Shown: positions 42,716 through 52,059 of the stretch, piece by piece
Layout of the letters: every line of letters starts with the position of its first letter
Numbering within the stretch: the stretch's first letter is position 1
Source: Thermoleptolyngbya sichuanensis A183
GTDB taxonomy: Bacteria; Cyanobacteriota; Cyanobacteriia; Elainellales; Elainellaceae
NCBI RefSeq assembly: GCF_013177315.1
Contig: NZ_CP053661.1
Span: forward strand, 5,332,001 to 5,396,000
Reading direction: 5' to 3'
Length of the DNA: 64,000 nt
Notes under the pieces: model-generated
Told to the model about the DNA's origin: nothing
Seen by the model: only the letters and a program-made list of their open reading frames with translations
Database searches by the model: none
Translations under genes and position numbers: made by a program

Positions 42716-44308
42716 CTAGAAGCGATCGCCAAAGGTGGCAATCAGCCTGCTCTCGCCCGTGTCGGTAAAGCCAAACTCTAGCCGACCAAAGCCCAGCGGC
42801 GTGCGGGCTTGCAACCCTGCCCCAAAGCCAAAACCCTCGCCGGGTTTGTCGCGGGCGATGGCGGGTTCGCCGATCACGTCATCGGCCGTGCCCAGGTCAT
42901 TGGCGTAGTCGATGAACAGGATGCCGCGCAGGTCGATATCGCGGTTAAACAGGTTCAACCGGGCAACCGGAAAGCGATATTCCGCAGTGGCTTGGATAAA
43001 GCTGCTGCTGGTGCTGATGCCGCCGCCCGAAAAGCCCCGCACCGAGTTGTTGCCGCCCAGGTTAAAGCCAATATAGGGCGGCACATCGCCCAGGGTTGTG
43101 CCCGCCTGCACGTTTAACACCAGCGTCCGAGGCCCCCGATCAAAGCCGAACAGGTTCAATGGCAGGTAGTGGGTATAGGAGCCAGTGAACCGGGTAAAGG
43201 CATCGTCCGTGTCGATTAGAAAGCCCTGGCTTGCCCCAAACCGCAGCAGAGAGCCTTCAGTAGAATAGGCTCCATCGTTGCGGCGATCGACCGCTGCCAC
43301 AAAGTCCACGCTGACTAGATCGTCAATCCCATTATTTTCTACGGTGAAGCGATTGCCGTCTTCGTCTCTGGGGAAAATATTGTCTGAAAAGAAATCGTCG
43401 CGCACCGACACTCGCTGATAGGTCACGCCTAGCGCCGACTCGATTTCATTGCCAATGGAAAAGGTATATTCCACGCCGCCGCCCAGTCGGTGAATCCAGG
43501 GCGTATCGCCTGTGGGCAGGTCTACGTCGCGATCGCCCCCTTTGAACGCGCCCAAGTGCGATCGCTGGCTAAACACATTCGCGCCAAAGTTGCCAAACAC
43601 CGCGCCCAGGTCGGCTCCCAGCGCCGTAGTGCCGCCCACCACCGCCAGGTGAATGTAGCTGTCTGCGCTGAGGGGTTGTCGCAGGCTGGCCACCGCTGAC
43701 AGCCCCGTGCTTTGGATCGTCGTCCGCACCACGCGCCGTCGCAGGGGACTTTGCAGCGCCGTGGGATCGGGCAGATCACTTGCAAGCTGAAAGCGGAGCA
43801 CATTGCCCTGCTCAAAGTCGTATAGGGCGGGAATTTGGGCGATCGCCTCCGAATCTAGCGCGGTCAGAGAGGATTGCTGCTGAGCGGGCACAAGGACGGG
43901 CGCTTCACCCCCATCCGGTGCATTTTGGGGGGAAAACGTCGGCTCGACCTCCAGCGTCTCTTCGACCCACAAATCCTCAGCGCGGGTCGAAGCGTCTGGC
44001 GTGGGCGCGACGACGGTTTCTGGCTCCGGCGCAGACGGCTGAACACCAGACAGACCCCGCCCCTGGCTGCGCGTCGCCTCTGCTTCAAGCTGCTCCAGCG
44101 ATTCGGGCAGTTGCCTTGCCTGGGCCAGCAGTGCAAGTCCTGCAACATCGGCTCCGTCCTGCTGGAGATGAAGCGTATCCTGATGAGTTTTTAAGAGTTC
44201 TGGAGTTGCCTGGACAGACAGCGCAGACATCAACACCACGCTGATCGTTCCTGCGATCTTTGTCAGCACGCTCAGCGACATCACAGGCAAATGGTAGAGC
44301 CGTTGCAT
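42716..44308 (-). CDS. Omp85/BamA-TamA-type outer membrane barrel without recognisable POTRA domains
   Basis: This 530-residue protein has a signal peptide (residues about 1-34, ending SVQA) and a disordered Pro/Glu/Ala-rich region to about 140. A segment of about 60 residues follows, then a barrel-type C-terminal domain. The Omp85 motif NNSVRGFSGGGIS near residue 405 is the conserved VRGF of strand 16's inner loop. FGFGAGLQARTPLGFGRLEFGF and the terminal GDRF (C-terminal Phe) fit outer membrane targeting. POTRA repeats, normally N-terminal, are not apparent. The function may be export or a pore; unknown. Confidence 0.82.
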   Translation of the reverse strand: MQRLYHLPVMSLSVLTKIAGTISVVLMSALSVQATPELLKTHQDTLHLQQDGADVAGLALLAQARQLPESLEQLEAEATRSQGRGLSGVQPSAPEPETVVAPTPDASTRAEDLWVEETLEVEPTFSPQNAPDGGEAPVLVPAQQQSSLTALDSEAIAQIPALYDFEQGNVLRFQLASDLPDPTALQSPLRRRVVRTTIQSTGLSAVASLRQPLSADSYIHLAVVGGTTALGADLGAVFGNFGANVFSQRSHLGAFKGGDRDVDLPTGDTPWIHRLGGGVEYTFSIGNEIESALGVTYQRVSVRDDFFSDNIFPRDEDGNRFTVENNGIDDLVSVDFVAAVDRRNDGAYSTEGSLLRFGASQGFLIDTDDAFTRFTGSYTHYLPLNLFGFDRGPRTLVLNVQAGTTLGDVPPYIGFNLGGNNSVRGFSGGGISTSSSFIQATAEYRFPVARLNLFNRDIDLRGILFIDYANDLGTADDVIGEPAIARDKPGEGFGFGAGLQARTPLGFGRLEFGFTDTGESRLIATFGDRF

Positions 44309-44368
44309 GGACTTTATCTCCTCACATAAAATTTATGAATCCTGCGCCGCCTTTTGTCCTTGGTAAGC

Positions 44369-44445
44369 CGTCAGTAACAGTAAACCGTCAGTAAACCGTC
44401 AGTAAATCGTCAGCAAACCGTCAGCAAACCGTCAGTGAACTGTCC
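44369..44445. repeat. 11-bp tandem repeat (CGTCAGTAAAC)
   Basis: About six copies with the variant CGTCAGCAAAC lie just upstream of the Omp85 gene. A 17-bp direct repeat (CATCAAGAAATACATCA) follows at about 44512-44540. Confidence 0.85.
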
Positions 44446-44658
44446 TCAGTCACCAAGCAGGATAGCGGGTAGACGGACTCGCTGAAATCGCAATCAACGG
44501 TGCTGACCTCATCAAGAAATACATCATCAAGAAATACATCGTAAGCCGACGCAAAGCAGAGCCGCAGCCTCTAGCTTACGCCCGTCTGGACGAATCGCTG
44601 CTCGATGGAAGGCTGTAGAGCTTGGGTCATGGCAACTGTCCCAAAGATTCGGTCTAAC

Positions 44659-44714
44659 TTGCCCAGAGTGCTTGCCCAGAGTGCTTGGCCAGAGCGCTTG
44701 GCCAGAGCGCTTGA
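44659..44714. repeat. 14-bp tandem repeat (GCCCAGAGTGCTTG)
   Basis: Four copies, two with GTGC and two with GCGC, abut the 3' end of the sulfite reductase gene. The 44309-44721 spacer otherwise has no gene. Confidence 0.85.
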
Positions 44715-44721
44715 CCTGCGG

Positions 44722-46641
44722 CTAGCGGCCAAACTGCTTCAGGTATTCCTCTAGCGCCTGGGTAGTGATGTCGGTCATGGAGAGGCCCTTGTCAGTGGCG
44801 ATCGCCTTCAGCTTTTCATACACCTCATCGCGGATGCCGATGCGGTAGCGGGCCTTGCCGGGGCGGGCGGGTTTGGCGACCTGGCCAGGCTTGTACGTCG
44901 CTGCAAACTGACGCAAAGCCTCCAGACCAACGCGGTGGGCAAAATCCCCAAAGCTCTCGTTGGCGTTGCGCTTTTGTTTGAAAAAGACGAACAGCGGCTC
45001 TAGCGTTTTTTCCAGATCTTGAATCGGCATCTTGTCCATGTAGACCAGGCCAAGACGAGTCTGGTGCGGATCGGCTCCCAGCCAAAGCTGATAGGCATCG
45101 GGCGCTTGGCCAACGAAGCCAATTTCCGCCAGGTAGGGGCGAGCGCAGCCATTGGGGCAGCCCGTCATCCGCACGACGAAATGCTCATCGGGCAAACCTA
45201 CGCGATCCAGCAGGGCGCGAATCCGCTCCAGCACGGTGGGCAGGGCGCGTTCAGATTCGGCGATCGCCAGCCCGCAGGTGGGCAACGCCGGACAGGCCAT
45301 GGAATAGCGCACCAGCGTATCGATGTCGGTTTCTGCCTGGATGCCGCAGCGGGTCAGGATGGCTTGAATTTTTGGGCGATCGCCCGGTGCGATGTCGTGC
45401 AGCAGAATGTTCTGATGCGGGGTCAGGCGCATGGGCAGCGCGAAGGTTTGCTCAATCTCGCGCAGAGCAGTTTTAAGCTGAAACGCGCCCTCATCCTTGA
45501 CGCGGCCATTTTCCACCGAAATACCCAAAAACAGTTTGCCATCGCCCTGCTCATGCCAGCCCAGAAAATCCTTATACTCAAACGGCGGCAGGGGCCTCAG
45601 CGGTTGCAGCGGCTTGCCCAGATAGCTCTCCACCATGCTGCGAAACTTATCCACGCCCCAGTCGTGAATCAGATACTTCATACGGGCATGGCGGCGCTCA
45701 GCGCGATCGCCATAGTCCCGCTGCGTCGCCACGATCGCCTTCACCGCATCGTAAATATCGGCTTTATCGACATAGCCAATCGGGTCAGCCACCCGCGCAA
45801 AGGTTTCCTCCTTGTTGTGCGTCCGCCCTAGCCCGCCGCCCGCGTAAATGTTGAAGCCCTCCAGATTACCCTGGTCGTCAGTAATCACCACCAGCCCCAG
45901 ATCTTGGGAAAACAGATCAACTGAGTTGTCGCCAGGAACGGTCACGCAGGCCTTGAACTTGCGGGGCATGTACTGCGTACCGTAGATCGGCTCTTCGTGG
46001 TCGTGAAAGATGGTGCGGTTGCCGTTGCGCTGGCGGGCCGCCACCACGTCGGGATGCTCCTCAGCAGAAATTACCTTTTCGCCATCCAGCCAAATTTCAT
46101 AATAGGCTCCCGTCTGCGGCGTGAGCAGGTCAGCGATGTTGTTTGCATACTCCCACGCCAGCGCATATTCGGGGCGATCCTTGAACGGGGCGGGTGGGGC
46201 CATAACGTTGCGATTCAGATCGCCGCAAGCCCCAAGCGTAGACCCCAGATTGCGGACGATAGTGGCCATCACCGTTTTCAGGTTCTTTTTGAGGATGCCG
46301 TGAATCTGGAAGCCTTGCCGCGTTGTCGCCCGCAGCGTGTGGTTGCCATATTGCTCCGAGAGCGTGTCCAGCGCCAGATAAAGCTGGGCAGGAATCATGC
46401 CGCCGGGGCTGCGCGTCCGCAGCATAAACTGATAGTCTTTCTCCTGGCCTTTGACCCGGTTGTCGCGGTTGTCTTGCTGATAGGAGCCGTGAAACTTGAG
46501 GATCTGCACCGCATCTTCGGTGAAGTGGGTGGTGTCTTGCCGCAGCTCGGTGGCGACGGGTTCCCTCAGCCCGTGGCTGCGCTCTTTGATGCCTTCGACC
46601 TTGGAAACTTTGGGAGCGGCGGGTGTGGAAGTAGGAGACAT
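44722..46641 (-). CDS. sir: Ferredoxin-dependent sulfite reductase with C-terminal extension
   Basis: The 639-residue enzyme reduces sulfite to sulfide in six electron steps using siroheme and a 4Fe-4S cluster. Siroheme-side residues are in [13 protein letters not shown] and [13 protein letters not shown]. The cluster ligands are [10 protein letters not shown] and [14 protein letters not shown] in the C-terminal half. [10 protein letters not shown] and the [12 protein letters not shown] segment are typical of plant/cyanobacterial Sir. After residue about 590 comes a basic tail ending in [17 protein letters not shown] to [11 protein letters not shown] that looks like a ribbon-helix-helix unit. 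ATG 46639-46641 gives MSPTSTPA; upstream frame sequence is not conserved-looking. Confidence 0.92.
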   Translation of the reverse strand: MSPTSTPAAPKVSKVEGIKERSHGLREPVATELRQDTTHFTEDAVQILKFHGSYQQDNRDNRVKGQEKDYQFMLRTRSPGGMIPAQLYLALDTLSEQYGNHTLRATTRQGFQIHGILKKNLKTVMATIVRNLGSTLGACGDLNRNVMAPPAPFKDRPEYALAWEYANNIADLLTPQTGAYYEIWLDGEKVISAEEHPDVVAARQRNGNRTIFHDHEEPIYGTQYMPRKFKACVTVPGDNSVDLFSQDLGLVVITDDQGNLEGFNIYAGGGLGRTHNKEETFARVADPIGYVDKADIYDAVKAIVATQRDYGDRAERRHARMKYLIHDWGVDKFRSMVESYLGKPLQPLRPLPPFEYKDFLGWHEQGDGKLFLGISVENGRVKDEGAFQLKTALREIEQTFALPMRLTPHQNILLHDIAPGDRPKIQAILTRCGIQAETDIDTLVRYSMACPALPTCGLAIAESERALPTVLERIRALLDRVGLPDEHFVVRMTGCPNGCARPYLAEIGFVGQAPDAYQLWLGADPHQTRLGLVYMDKMPIQDLEKTLEPLFVFFKQKRNANESFGDFAHRVGLEALRQFAATYKPGQVAKPARPGKARYRIGIRDEVYEKLKAIATDKGLSMTDITTQALEEYLKQFGR

Positions 46642-47218
46642 AGACTGGCTGGAGAATGGCGGGTAAATAAGGATCGGCGCGATCGCCAAGGAATTTCGAC
46701 GCACAGTTGAGAGCTTAACGCTAGATGAGATGCCCTCGGCGAATATTTCCGGTATCCCGATAGGAATTAAGCCCTATTAGTATCTTAAGTCTTATCATCT
46801 CATCTCCCACATTTCCAGGCAGAAAAGCAGGGAAAGTCTTCAGAGTCTTTTGTTCAGACTACAGTTCAGATCACAGTTTTGTAGCGTTTTGTAGCCAAGC
46901 TTACAATTTACAAGCTGCTTTTCTGAGCAGTCAAAAGCCTTACCACGACTAGACCCTAGCGTGAAGATTTGGCAGCGTACAACGTTGACGAAACAATTTG
47001 AAATGAGATATCTTCTCAGTTAAATGATAAGCCAGCCTAATTTAGTGCTTCCAAGATCATTAGTGATTTAGAAAGCACTGGAGCCTAGACAAACAAAAGT
47101 TCAGCAAGTCTGCGGTAGCTTTTGAATCTTGTATCAGCTAAGTGGCTGAGTCTGGATTGAGAGCTGACCTAAAGGGGATTTCTACCCTCACGACTTCCGA
47201 GCCGATAACGGTTTGTGT

Positions 47219-47335
47219 GGGCAGTGTCTTAAAACCTTCTAGGTCGTTGATTGCCCTGAGTCGATCCCCCTTGAATCCCCCTGATCTTGCTCAAGGGGGG
47301 CTAAAGGGGGGATCAAAAGGTTTTAAAGCACGCCC
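47219..47335. repeat. 117-bp inverted-end element (GGGC...TTAAAACCTT)
   Basis: Left end GGGCAGTGTCTTAAAACCTT and right end AAGGTTTTAAAGCACGCCC are inverted repeats. The interior has CCCCCTTGA and TCAAGGGGGG hairpin arms. No clear target duplication or second copy is in this window. The rest of the 46642-47508 spacer is AT-rich and contains the sir promoter and no gene I can support. Confidence 0.65.
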
Positions 47336-47508
47336 TAAGTGACGGAGCGGCTGGCTTGGTTGGTGTGTCCTGATTCTCGTCGGTGTTCATCGCTAGTACG
47401 TATCGATTGCTGAGATGTGCTGGCCCGCGATCGCTGAGGGAATCTTTTACTTCTAAGAGAGCACCTCTGGTTCGCGAGCTGGCAGGCGTTAACCATGAGG
47501 TGAAAAGC

Positions 47509-48807
47509 ATGTTTCTGAAGCAGAAGCATCGTGTTGCTCTGATTTCGGTGGACGGAGATCCGGCGGCTGAGATTGGACAGGAAGAGGCAGGCGGGCAAAA
47601 TGTCTACGTGCGCCAGGTTGGTGAAACACTGGCCGCGCAGGGTTGGCAGGTAGATATGTTTACGCGCCGCAGCGACCCAGAGCAGCCGATGATCGTGGAA
47701 CACCAGCCCCATTGCCGGACGATTCGGCTGGTGGCTGGCCCGGCAGAGTTTATGAGCCGCGATGTGCTGTTCGACTATTTGCCGGAGTTTGTTGAGCAGT
47801 TTCTCGCCTTTCAAACGCAGGAAGGGGTTGAGTATTCGCTCGTTCACACCCACTACTGGCTCTCGTCGTGGGTGGGGATGCGGCTAAAGCGTCAGATGCC
47901 GTCGCTGGTGCAGGTGCATACCTACCACTCGCTGGGCGCAGTGAAGTATCGCACACTGGGCGATTTGCCGCCGATTGGCGCGAAACGCCTGATGGTCGAA
48001 AAAGACTGCCTGGAAACGGTGGATTCGGTGGTGGCGACCAGTCCCCAAGAGCGAGAACACATGCGATCGCTCGTCTCCACCCAGGGGCGCATCGACATGA
48101 TTCCCTGCGGCACGGACATTAGCCGCTTTGGCCAAGTCACCCGCGCCGAAGCCCGCCAGCAGCTCGGCTTTGCTCCCGAAGATAAGATCGTGCTGTATGT
48201 GGGGCGATTTGACCCGCGCAAGGGCATCGAAACGCTGGTTCGGGCTGTAGGAGAGTCTGATTTGCGGCATCTGCCCAATCTGAAGCTGGTGATTGGCGGC
48301 GGCAGTCGCCCCGGCAAAAGTGATGGACTGGAGCGCGATCGCATTGAAGGCATTGTGCAAGCGCTGGGGTTGACCGCCATAACCCAATTCCCCGGCCGCC
48401 TGGGTGACACCAACTTGCATCTCTATTACGCGGCGGCGGATGTGTGCGTGGTGCCCAGCCACTATGAACCCTTTGGCCTGGTGCCCATTGAGGCAATGGC
48501 CAGCCATACGCCTGTAGTGGCCAGCAATGTGGGTGGGCTGCAATATACCGTTGTCCCCGAAGTCACAGGGCTGCTGGTGCCGCCCAAAGATGCTGAGGCC
48601 TTTGCCAGGGCGATCGCCCGCATCCTCAAAAACCCTGCTTGGCGAGACAAGCTGGGCCATGCGGGTCGCCAGCGCGTAGAACTCGGCTTTAGCTGGGACA
48701 GCGTTGCATCGCGCCTGGGGCAACTCTATCTGCAACTCATCGCCAGTGTGGCGGCTGAGGTCGTCCCGATAGAGATGGAGGAAGACGCTCAGGAAGTAGC
48801 GGCATAG
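47509..48807 (+). CDS. GT4-family glycosyltransferase
   Basis: The 432-residue GT-B glycosyltransferase has the N-terminal domain VALISVDGDPAAEIGQEEAG, with the GGQNVYVRQVGETLA loop typical of the sucrose-phosphate synthase-like subgroup. The nucleotide-sugar half has VLYVGRFDPRKGIETLV, VCVVPSHYEPFGLVPIEAMA (the EX7E motif) and GLLVPPKDAEAFA. Sugar donor and acceptor are not known. ATG 47509 follows GAGGTG at good spacing; the frame is open from 47383 but that part is not homologous-looking. A hairpin lies after the stop. Confidence 0.88.
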   Translation: MFLKQKHRVALISVDGDPAAEIGQEEAGGQNVYVRQVGETLAAQGWQVDMFTRRSDPEQPMIVEHQPHCRTIRLVAGPAEFMSRDVLFDYLPEFVEQFLAFQTQEGVEYSLVHTHYWLSSWVGMRLKRQMPSLVQVHTYHSLGAVKYRTLGDLPPIGAKRLMVEKDCLETVDSVVATSPQEREHMRSLVSTQGRIDMIPCGTDISRFGQVTRAEARQQLGFAPEDKIVLYVGRFDPRKGIETLVRAVGESDLRHLPNLKLVIGGGSRPGKSDGLERDRIEGIVQALGLTAITQFPGRLGDTNLHLYYAAADVCVVPSHYEPFGLVPIEAMASHTPVVASNVGGLQYTVVPEVTGLLVPPKDAEAFARAIARILKNPAWRDKLGHAGRQRVELGFSWDSVASRLGQLYLQLIASVAAEVVPIEMEEDAQEVAA

Positions 48808-48836
48808 CGCTGGCATCCCGCCGAATTTGCGCCTCC

Positions 48837-48885
48837 ACAAGACGCTCTCTCGACAGCCTATTGCAGCACCGGGAGAGCGTCTTGT
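48837..48885 (+). terminator. Long perfect hairpin after the GT4 gene
   Basis: ACAAGACGCTCTC (48837-48849) is fully complementary to GAGAGCGTCTTGT (48873-48885), with a 23-nt loop. It follows the stop by about 30 bp. The short T stretch makes intrinsic termination plausible but not certain; an mRNA 3' stabiliser is the alternative. Confidence 0.6.
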
Positions 48886-48982
48886 TAGGGAAGCTTGCAT
48901 GGGAAGCTCGTTTGGGAAACTCTAGCTGGGATAACTCTGGTTGGGGAAGCTTATTTAGGTAACTCTGGTTGGGGAAACTCTG
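48886..48982. repeat. Degenerate tandem repeat (GGGAAACTCTGGTTG)
   Basis: Roughly six units of GGGAAGCTTG/GGGAAACTCTGGTTG mixed in tandem. It belongs to the gene-free stretch 48886-49428, which also contains a family B element. Confidence 0.75.
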
Positions 48983-49054
48983 GCGTTGACGAAGGGCGAT
49001 CGCCCTCCATGCCCCCGCTGCCAGCCCCGTCCCGCCCCAATCCAAAATCCAACA

Positions 49055-49142
49055 GGACTGACGCACTCGCGATCATCTCTTTGGGTTTTGGACAATTTCT
49101 CGCGGGCTGCGCCCGCGAGAAATTGTCTAACTGCGTAAGTCC
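49055..49142. repeat. Family B hairpin repeat, copy 4 (reverse orientation to copy 1)
   Basis: GGACTGACGCACTCGCGATC begins the element and CTGCGTAAGTCC ends it, with the central palindrome ACAATTTCTCGCGGGC / GCCCGCGAGAAATTGT. Read in reverse complement it aligns along its whole length with the 22671 copy. Confidence 0.8.
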
Positions 49143-49428
49143 TATCTAAAATTCTCTTGCGTCAGTGAAACGCATCCAGTACAATCGTCCATCAAGCTGC
49201 TCGTTGGTTCCCTTCGACGCAGCCCACTTTCCCCCCGAAATTTTGGTCGTTTAGTCATCTACGGCATTGGCAGGTGTTAGCAGCACCCACCAACGCCTGA
49301 CCCCTCGACAGTCACCGCCTGTCTCAGGGCTGCGTCCATTGTAGGCCGCCCTGTCCCAGCGCTTCACGTCCGTGGGCGGCCAACATTTCGGGGTTTCCTA
49401 CCCCCTCGTTTCCTGGAGGAAACCCCAA

Positions 49429-49725
49429 ATGCTGACAATTCAATACACCTGGTCGTCCCCAATCTCGGAGGCGACCCAGTTTTCGCTGCCCCCGCTCACC
49501 TGCGAATTGCCCCACCGTCGCCGCCTGCGCCACTACATCATCGGCCTCCCCGAAGACGCGCAGATGGCGATTGACCGTCTGCACCTGCTCCGCTACGCCG
49601 AACGCTTCGAGTGGACAAACGCCCTGGATTTCCCACCCCACGGCATCGTCCTCGACGGTCGCCCCGGCGAAGTGCTGCGCTACCTCCACCGTGAAATCCG
49701 CAGCAACCCTAGCGCAAACGAGTAA
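49429..49725 (+). CDS. Small conserved hypothetical protein
   Basis: The 98-residue product begins MLTIQYTWSSPISEATQFSL. It is basic in the middle (LPHRRRLRHYIIGLPEDAQ) with a helical segment MAIDRLHLLRYAERFEW and a PPHGIVLDGRPGEVLRYLHR end. It has no signal peptide. GGAGGAAACCCCAA precedes ATG 49429, a strong ribosome-binding site, so the frame open from 49372 is trimmed. I do not recognise a family. A family A MITE follows 50 bp downstream. Confidence 0.65.
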   Translation: MLTIQYTWSSPISEATQFSLPPLTCELPHRRRLRHYIIGLPEDAQMAIDRLHLLRYAERFEWTNALDFPPHGIVLDGRPGEVLRYLHREIRSNPSANE

Positions 49726-49775
49726 GAACAGATAAGGGCGATTTTGGGTTTTGGGTTTTGGATTTTGGCGGCTTA

Positions 49776-49913
49776 GAGCTAATTTGTAAAGGAGCCTGAA
49801 AGCCTTGTTAATCAAGGATTTCCGAGAAACCGCTTTTCCTGGGCAAGCATGACCTCAAAGCCACACATGCCAAGAGTTTCAGGCTTCTTAAGATTTGCTT
49901 CATAAATTAGCTC
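49776..49913. mobile_element. Family A MITE, copy 3 (138 bp, TTA target duplication)
   Basis: Same element and orientation as copies 1 and 2, with TTA at 49773-49775 and 49914-49916. The target duplication differs from the TAA of the other copies, showing that the three bases belong to the target and not the element. Confidence 0.9.
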
Positions 49914-50136
49914 TTAGTCTGTCAATCCAAAATCCAAAATTCTCAGTCCCAAATTCCTCGATTCCCAATCCAAAATCTAACGAATCTAACGTGCAGAAGG
50001 CCCAACCTTGGGTCTTTCCATCCCAACGCCTGCGCTCTCCAGAATGTGGCATTCTGATAGATACTCCAAAAATGCCCCAAAATATTAGATCGACGCAAAA
50101 TCTAAATTCCCCTGAGTTCAGAGGCAGGACAGAGCA

Positions 50137-51291
50137 ATGGACAATAAGCTGATGTTGATGATTCCCGGCCCGACACCTGTGCCGGAGTCGGTGCTGTTGG
50201 CGCTGGCAAAGCACCCGATTGGCCACCGCAGCGGCGAGTTTGGCACGATCATGGCGGAGGTGACTGCGGGGCTAAAGTGGCTGCACCAGACCGAGAACGA
50301 CGTGCTGATCCTGACGGCCAGCGGCACGGGCGCAATGGAAGCGGGGATCATTAACTTTTTGAGTCCGGGCGATCGCGTGTTGGTGGGCACAAACGGCAAA
50401 TTTGGCGATCGCTGGGCCCAGCTTGCGGAGGGCTTTGGGCTAAACGTGGAGCGCGTCACCGCCGAATGGGGCAAAGCACTAGACCCCGAAGACTTTCGCA
50501 CCCGCCTAGAAGCCGACACTGCCAAAGACATCAAGGCTGTCATCGTCACCCACAGCGAAACCTCGACGGGCGTGCTGAACGACCTGGAAACCATCAATCG
50601 GCACGTCAAGGCCCACGGGGCGCTGATTATCGTAGATGCTGTCACCAGCCTGGGCGCAACCAACGTGCCCATCGACGAATGGGGGCTGGATGTGGTTGCG
50701 TCGGGTTCCCAAAAGGGCTTCATGCTGCCGCCAGGATTGGGCTTTGTTGCGGTTGGCCCCAAAGCCTGGGAAGCCTACGCCACGGCCAAGATTCCCCGCT
50801 TTTACCTTGATCTGGGCAAATATCGCAAAGACGCGGCAAAAAACACCACGCCCTTCACGCCACCTGTGAATATGTTCTTTGCGCTGCAAGTGGCGCTGAA
50901 AATGATGCAGGCAGAGGGGCTGGAAAATATCTTTGCGCGACACCATCGCCAGATGAACGCCACCCGCGCTGCCATGAAAGCCTTGGGGCTGCCGCTGTTT
51001 GCCGCCGATGGCACGTCCAGCCCTGCGATTACTGCCGTGGCTCCGGTGGGCGTAGAGTCCGAGAAAATCCGCTCGGTAATGAAGAAGAAATTCGACATTG
51101 CGCTGGCTGGCGGACAGGACGACCTGAAGGGCAAGATTTTCCGCGTGGGGCACTTGGGCTTTGTGTGCGATCGCGACATTTTGACGGCCGTGGGTGCGCT
51201 AGAAGCCACGCTGATTGAGTTGGGGTACGACGGCGTAACCCCCGGCGCAGGCGTGGCCGCAGCCGCTAAGATCCTAAATGAAACGGCTTAG
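50137..51291 (+). CDS. Alanine-glyoxylate/serine-pyruvate aminotransferase family protein
   Basis: The 384-residue class V PLP aminotransferase has the PGPTPVPESVLLALAKHPIGHR start, TASGTGAMEAGIIN phosphate-binding turn, VTHSETSTGVLND and IIVDAVTSLGA aspartate. The lysine in SGSQKGFMLPPGLGF forms the internal aldimine. Relatives work in photorespiratory glyoxylate metabolism and are sometimes annotated as soluble hydrogenase 42-kDa subunit, an old misnomer. The gene stands 11 bp before a DUF3386 gene and may be cotranscribed. Confidence 0.88.
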   Translation: MDNKLMLMIPGPTPVPESVLLALAKHPIGHRSGEFGTIMAEVTAGLKWLHQTENDVLILTASGTGAMEAGIINFLSPGDRVLVGTNGKFGDRWAQLAEGFGLNVERVTAEWGKALDPEDFRTRLEADTAKDIKAVIVTHSETSTGVLNDLETINRHVKAHGALIIVDAVTSLGATNVPIDEWGLDVVASGSQKGFMLPPGLGFVAVGPKAWEAYATAKIPRFYLDLGKYRKDAAKNTTPFTPPVNMFFALQVALKMMQAEGLENIFARHHRQMNATRAAMKALGLPLFAADGTSSPAITAVAPVGVESEKIRSVMKKKFDIALAGGQDDLKGKIFRVGHLGFVCDRDILTAVGALEATLIELGYDGVTPGAGVAAAAKILNETA

Positions 51292-51302
51292 GAGCTTTCC
51301 TC

Positions 51303-51941
51303 ATGACGCAAACCACGCTAGACGCTCAATCGCTTTTTCGGGCGGCCTACGAGAATCGCTATACCTGGGATGAGCATTTTCCAGGCTTTACGGCTGACGT
51401 GACCCTGACTCAGGGCGGCGAAACCTATACAGGCAAGGTGCGGGTAAACGCTGACCTGAGCTATGAGGTCGTCGAACTGTCGGATGAGGCAGTGCGCGAG
51501 TCGCTCCAGGGAATGCTCTGGGAAATCGTGACCCACCGCAAGCGCAGCAGCTTTGAGCAGGCCCACGGCAAAAACCGCTTCTCGCTGGGCAACACCGATG
51601 AGACGGGTGCGGTTGAAATCCTCGTCAGCGGCGACGCGATGGGGTCAAACTACAAGCTGCGGAACAACGAGATCTGCCAGGTGAGCCGCGTCATGGGGGG
51701 TAACGCCTTTGTGATTAACCACCACAGCAGCCTCGACACGGGCGCGGGCTACATCTCGACGGGCTACGACGTGACCTTCCGCAACGCCGAAACGGGTGAA
51801 GTTGTGCGCGAGAACCGCGTAGACAGCACCTACGAAAACTTCGGCGGCTATTATCTGCTGACGCGCCAGGTGATTCACTCGACCCAGGGCGATACGCAGA
51901 CCACGACGGAGTTTACCCTGTCGAACATCGAACTGCTGTAG
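51303..51941 (+). CDS. DUF3386 protein
   Basis: The 212-residue soluble protein has the DUF3386 pattern: LFRAAYENRYTWDEHFPGF at residues 11-29, the repeated beta-hairpins VRVNADLSYEVVEL and ISTGYDVTFRNAETGEVV, and YYLLTRQVIHST near the end. It is conserved in cyanobacteria and plastid-bearing eukaryotes with unknown function; the fold may resemble a lipid or ligand-binding beta barrel, an inference from the strand pattern. It is second in an operon with the aminotransferase. Confidence 0.87.
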   Translation: MTQTTLDAQSLFRAAYENRYTWDEHFPGFTADVTLTQGGETYTGKVRVNADLSYEVVELSDEAVRESLQGMLWEIVTHRKRSSFEQAHGKNRFSLGNTDETGAVEILVSGDAMGSNYKLRNNEICQVSRVMGGNAFVINHHSSLDTGAGYISTGYDVTFRNAETGEVVRENRVDSTYENFGGYYLLTRQVIHSTQGDTQTTTEFTLSNIELL

Positions 51942-52059
51942 GGTTCTAGCCGCAGCCCAATTTTTACGCACCCTGTGCCTCGAAGTTGGGCTGCTTGAGT
52001 GGGTGCTTGATTCTTGCGTGGGTGCTTGATTTTGGATGTGCGAGTTTGGATTTGCGGCG

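Noticed and set aside
49324-49815. Minus-strand 163-residue ORF opposite the 49429 gene
   Set aside because: It begins inside a family A MITE and otherwise mirrors the plus-strand gene that has a strong ribosome-binding site.
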